Assembly: GCA_018806985.1 (NCBI GenBank)
Contig: JADANN010000349.1
Location: 358,501 to 422,500, forward strand
Length of the DNA stretch: 64,000 nucleotides
Origin: Angiostrongylus vasorum
Taxonomy: Eukaryota > Nematoda > Chromadorea > Rhabditida > Metastrongylidae
Reading direction: 5' to 3'
The position numbers and the translations under genes are program-made. Numbering within the stretch: the first letter of the stretch is position 1; every line of letters begins with the position of its first letter. Under the pieces are notes generated by a model, which had not been told where the DNA came from, searched no databases, and was given only the letters and a program-made list of their open reading frames with translations. Below, piece after piece: positions 60,400 through 64,000 of this stretch.

Positions 60400-61270
60400 C
60401 AATTTAGAAACAGTGTTGTTGGTGGCAATTTCATTAAATGTGCTTCTGAAGCTCGGTTTCAAAAGACAACTGTAACATAACAACTTATAAAAGAAAAAAA
60501 GGGAAAGAACTGTGACGGATCTCTGGTCTGACCAACAAAAGAGTTCGATAGGCCGGTTAACAAGGTAAGTGCATTAGAAACGAGCAAAAAGTCCACTGCA
60601 AAGTTAATAACTCGCGAATAGGTGAGACTAGTAAGGAAGAGAACGAGGTCCCAAACGTCCTGAGACTACGAATGAAAAGGAGGAGGTCTCAAACGTCCCA
60701 AGCTTCACTTAAACAATGAGAAAAAAGACATCTGGTACATAGAATGTCAAACAGTCTACCTAGGATAGGTACAGCAGCTCCATAAACATCAGAAATACAA
60801 AAGAACAGGAATCAGATCAAAAGTAAGAGTAATTGGGTTTGGCGCGATTTTTTTGCCGCAGTCCACATTATTTTTCTCCTCCATCAAGAAGTGGGTCCTA
60901 TTTGCAGACGAAAAGGTGAGATATCAGTTTAAAATACCGTTGCTTTCCAAATTGATATAGTGAGCATATTGAATGAATACGTTTATCCACTATGAAGAGA
61001 TTTCTTCGGAAACGTACACAATAATCTATGAGAATAAGATATGGGTTTCCAGGAACCGTTTGTGGACAACGCAAAAAAATTGTGCCATCAAAAAAAATTT
61101 CTTCAAAAGAACATTCCAGTTGTTAAATCAACAAGATTTATTGTTAGAGGAAAAGAAAAACATGTGCGGGACGTAGGATATTGTGCCAAGAGACTAGTCC
61201 TTTACAGTTACTGTATCATCACATGATATGTTACATCCATCCATATTGTTGCTATTCGAATTAAGACTTT
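60400..61270. other. Intergenic, no confident gene
   Basis: Two overlapping plus frames (60973-61176 and 61041-61226) are open but lysine-rich by AT bias and show no domain. Confidence 0.35.
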
Positions 61271-61649
61271 CTTGGATACTTGGATGGCCCATGTTCACTG
61301 GTTCAGCGGGCGCCAGCATAACTCCCAATTTTTCAGGGCTTTGCTGCTGTAGCCATTGTGTTTCGCTGGAGTCCCGAGGTCAGCCTTGCCATAGTCTGCC
61401 CAAGGTCGCCACTACCCCAAGCACTCGCCGCCCTTTTTGTGGATCAGAGGGAGATCTGCCACCATGCGACTACTTAGATACTAGGACGGTGGTGGATCCT
61501 GGTATTGGTTTACTCTTAGCTGGGCTTCCTGCTGGAAACGCCAAACTCCTCAGCTTGGAAGGCCCTGCTGAGGAGATGAATCTACCAGCTGTAGATCGCA
61601 GCCCGACACCCAGGAATACCTTCCAGCCACGATTAGGGGCTAAACCGTT
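61271..61649 (-). repeat. Dispersed repeat, copy 3 of 3
   Basis: This is the inverted copy of the 4.2- and 44.6-kb repeats, from the terminal CTTGGATACTTGGAT tail to AACCGT at 61649. It accounts for the 145-codon plus frame at 61228-61665 (TRTVVDPGIGLLLAGLP..), so that frame is not treated as a gene. Confidence 0.8.
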
Positions 61650-61785
61650 GGAGGATTCGAATTGAAAACGAGTGAAAACTTCATAAAAAATAAGCAGAAA
61701 CTGTCAACATACATTGATGTCATCATAAATATTGGCATTATTCGTTTCATTCAATCCCATACGACACAGATATCGTTTGATGAGT

Positions 61786-61940
61786 GTACCGTGTTCAGTA
61801 CTCAATAGACCCTGTAGGAGAGATACCGCTTGATTAGTGCAGTAGTACCGTGTTCAATACTCAATAGACCCTGTAGGGGGAGAGATACCGCTTGATTAGT
61901 GCAGTAGTACCGTGTTCAGTACTCAATAGACCCTGTAGGG
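61786..61940. repeat. Short tandem repeat, 59-62 bp unit, about 2.5 copies
   Basis: The unit starts GTACCGTGTTCAGTACTC and continues AATAGACCCTGTAGG, GAGAGATACCGCTTG, ATTAGTGCAGTA. The copies are nearly identical, differing by C/T and G-run changes, so the duplication is recent. Confidence 0.9.
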
Positions 61941-61944
61941 AAGC

Positions 61945-63200
61945 CACAGCAGAGATTTCAGTTGGTTTAATTTACAAAGTACAACTGAAATGTAAATTAC
62001 GAACACGACTGATATGTCTATGCAACCGAATCGATGCCTGGCTTAATGCGTTTTCTGAATGCGAAATCGCACTTAGACGAATGAGATCCGCATTCTGTTC
62101 GTCAGCTTTCGCTTAACTCACGTCATTACCACTAGCACTACTTACTACTGACTGTTATGTGACCGAAACGACTGTCGTCATTCGGTTTCAGATTCAGTAC
62201 TGATCGCATTGGAACTCGTTCGTCTTTCTCAATGACCGCTAATCCTTTCTAGCCAACCAACGCTGCGCCTTCCTGTCATATTGTTTGCTTAGAATTACTA
62301 TTTGTATTAGTTAACAGTTATTACTAGTTAAATTCACAAAAGAAACGAATAGTATATGAGTTGATCGATCTGGTTGTGATCGATTCTCGTCGTAGCAGTT
62401 TGGTCACACGAACGCAACGGCATCGATGCTTCGCCTCCGTCCAGCTCGATCGATCGATCAGTCGATAATCGTTGCTGCTTTTCAGCATCTAGTGTACGAA
62501 CAAAACCATGCTGTACTTCAAACAGTACTGAACTCCCTAAGGAACTCATCTTCTGTGGCTGAAATATAAAATCTAAGCCTAGGTTCATAACTTTACTTTT
62601 CTATAAACTCGTTACCTGAAAGTAGTACTTGTATGTTTTCTCATTGTCGATTTTTGTTCGTAACACTAGGTTTCTTATTCTTAGCTGAGTGTTCCTAATT
62701 AAAAACTACTTTCCTAAGGCTAAAAATCCATCAGTTATTAGGATGTAAAGCTCCTTCGCTTTCATTGCCCTCTACTTTCCATAATTATCGTTATAAACTT
62801 ACTAGTTTGGTAAGAACTAAGCAATGAACGAATGACTTGGTCATTCTCTTTTCATCCGATTTACTTTCAACAATATGAATGGCAGTATACAAACTGAAAT
62901 AATCAATATCTTCCAACTGTTTACTCGAGTACTTTGTGTTGTTATTCGACATTTTGTTTAACCCTCGCCTTTTAACACCGAATTTCCGACATTTAACGGT
63001 GAGTTTCAGGATTTAGGATTTCCAGAATCTTAGATTTATCCATTAAAAGTTCTTTCGACACAAAAGTTTTACATATTACATTACAGATTCACTTTTCTTG
63101 ACCGTAGAGTTGACTTTGTGTTCTCGTATATTTACATTTCTAAGGCTCAATTTATGCACTTAAGGACTGACCTGGTTGTTTATAACTTCCCTAATGCTTC
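61945..63200. other. Region upstream of vav-1, one doubtful small gene
   Basis: A minus-strand frame (62549-62334, 71 codons, MSSLGSSVLFEVQHG..) starts three bases after TTTCAGCCACAG, which resembles a trans-splice acceptor. It has a balanced, protein-like composition but no recognised family or poly(A) signal. The rest is AT-rich and probably contains the vav-1 promoter; no specific motif was identified. Confidence 0.3.
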
Positions 63201-63215
63201 TAGAACTTAGGTCTT

Positions 63216-64000
63216 ATGTGTACGTCCGAGAGGAATGAACTATGGAAGGAATGTGTAAGGTGGATGGTTGATATGGGAGTACTCGATCAGCGTTTAGCAC
63301 CGACGAACTCAATGCTGGAATTTGCTACAATGTTAAGGTAGCTATTAGCAGCTGGTAACCGACTTTGTTCTAGGCTTTTTATATTCTACGCCTTAGTAAT
63401 TTGTTTTTTTGTGTGGGGTTTGGTTCATTATGGTTGGACCCTTGTGCTTTTACACGATGTCCGTTGTACCACTTCAAAGTACTTTTTTATTATTGTCGTG
63501 ACGAAACGAGTAGGTGCTAGATGTTCCTATTGTCTCGGGAGGGTTTTTTTGTAGTGCTTTGATGTTCGGAAAACGTCGGGAAGGGTTATTCGACGTTCTT
63601 CGTTTCACTGTTCACATGGTCATCATTTCATTCTTTGAGATGTTTTCCAGAGATGGAGTCCTACTATGTCGTCTGCTGAATGAGTTGTCTCCGGAATGTG
63701 TTGAAGAAAAGGAAATCCAGCGACGTCCTCATATGTCAGAGGTGAGTGCATGGACCTATGATCCACACTTCCGATTTTTTTGACGAGCTACGTGGGTAGT
63801 CTACAGTATTGTTGTCTTTCCAAAGTTTCTTTTTTATTTTGTGAGTGAAGTAGTTTTTTCACCGATATTGATTTAAGTTCACTTGCCATAAGAACATATG
63901 CTTATTCCTCGGTGCCTGCAAAGCGCATTTTCATCTTAAACAAGAGCAAATGTTCGAAGCTTGGGAGCTATTTCGATTACAAGATTTCGCTAAAGTTCTG
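63216..64000 (+). CDS. vav-1: VAV-family Rho/Rac GEF, N-terminal exons, cut by the window end
   Basis: Three exons: 63216-63337, 63651-63741 and 63878-64000 (continues). Joined, they give MCTSERNELWKECVRW.., LEFATMLRDGVLLCRLLNEL, EKEIQRRPHMSE, then FTCHKNICLFLGACK and MFEAWELFRLQDFAKVL. This aligns throughout with the calponin-homology domain that opens VAV proteins (RDGVLLC.LLN, E.N/Q.RP.MS, C.KNI..FL.AC, LFEA.DLF...DF.KV). VAV is a Rho/Rac guanine nucleotide exchange factor acting downstream of tyrosine kinases; its CH domain takes part in autoinhibition. In C. elegans vav-1 acts in rhythmic pharyngeal and gonadal contraction. The start follows TTCTAGAACTTAG by five bases, fitting trans-splicing. 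Donors are AAG|GTAGCT and GAG|GTGAGT. The acidic, DH, PH, C1, SH3 and SH2 regions lie beyond the window. Confidence 0.9.

Noticed and set aside
61228..61665. 145-codon plus-strand frame.
   Set aside because: It lies in copy 3 of the dispersed repeat, and the other two copies break the frame in different places.

Overview
This is a eukaryotic window. The genes are split by short GT-AG introns, some start codons sit just after TTTTCAG or TTTAG acceptor-like sequences (as in spliced-leader trans-splicing), and the flanks are full of decayed RTE-type LINEs, tRNA-derived SINEs and hairpin elements. Together with the recognisable proteins this points to a nematode, most likely a strongylid or hookworm-like parasite. 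That placement is inference; no ribosomal or mitochondrial marker is present.

Layout. 1-6.2 kb: a 5'-truncated RTE LINE on the minus strand, SINEs, a nested inverted-repeat element (3.94-4.86 kb), a TA/CA microsatellite, and the start of a ZNF706-like small zinc-finger gene (minus strand, ATG at 6187). 6.43-42.85 kb: a huge, essentially uninterrupted satellite array, about 36.4 kb of roughly 104-bp monomers (about 350 copies). It has clear monomer classes, higher-order repeats, internal segmental copies and diverged edges. This dominates the window and is its most unusual feature. 42.85-51.5 kb: AT-rich DNA with a dispersed repeat, a small coiled-coil protein gene (BBLN-like, minus) and several low-confidence small genes on the minus strand. 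51.7-59.96 kb: a complete FOXRED1 orthologue on the minus strand. I resolve eight coding exons with consistent phases. One intron is of the rare GC-AG type, one contains a 1.57-kb foldback element, and one contains a 2.8-kb RTE LINE with a SINE nested in it. 60.13-60.39 kb: a Ser-rich terminal exon just upstream of FOXRED1 on the same strand, close enough to suggest an operon. 63.2-64.0 kb: the first three coding exons of a VAV-family guanine nucleotide exchange factor (calponin-homology domain), plus strand, running off the window.

The recognisable genes are unrelated housekeeping and signalling genes: complex I assembly/FAD oxidoreductase, Rho-GEF, small zinc finger and intermediate-filament-type regulator. 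No metabolic cluster is seen. No prokaryotic operon, phage, CRISPR array or functional RNA gene was found. Exon boundaries were worked out by eye from splice sites, reading phase and remembered homologues, and have no transcript support.
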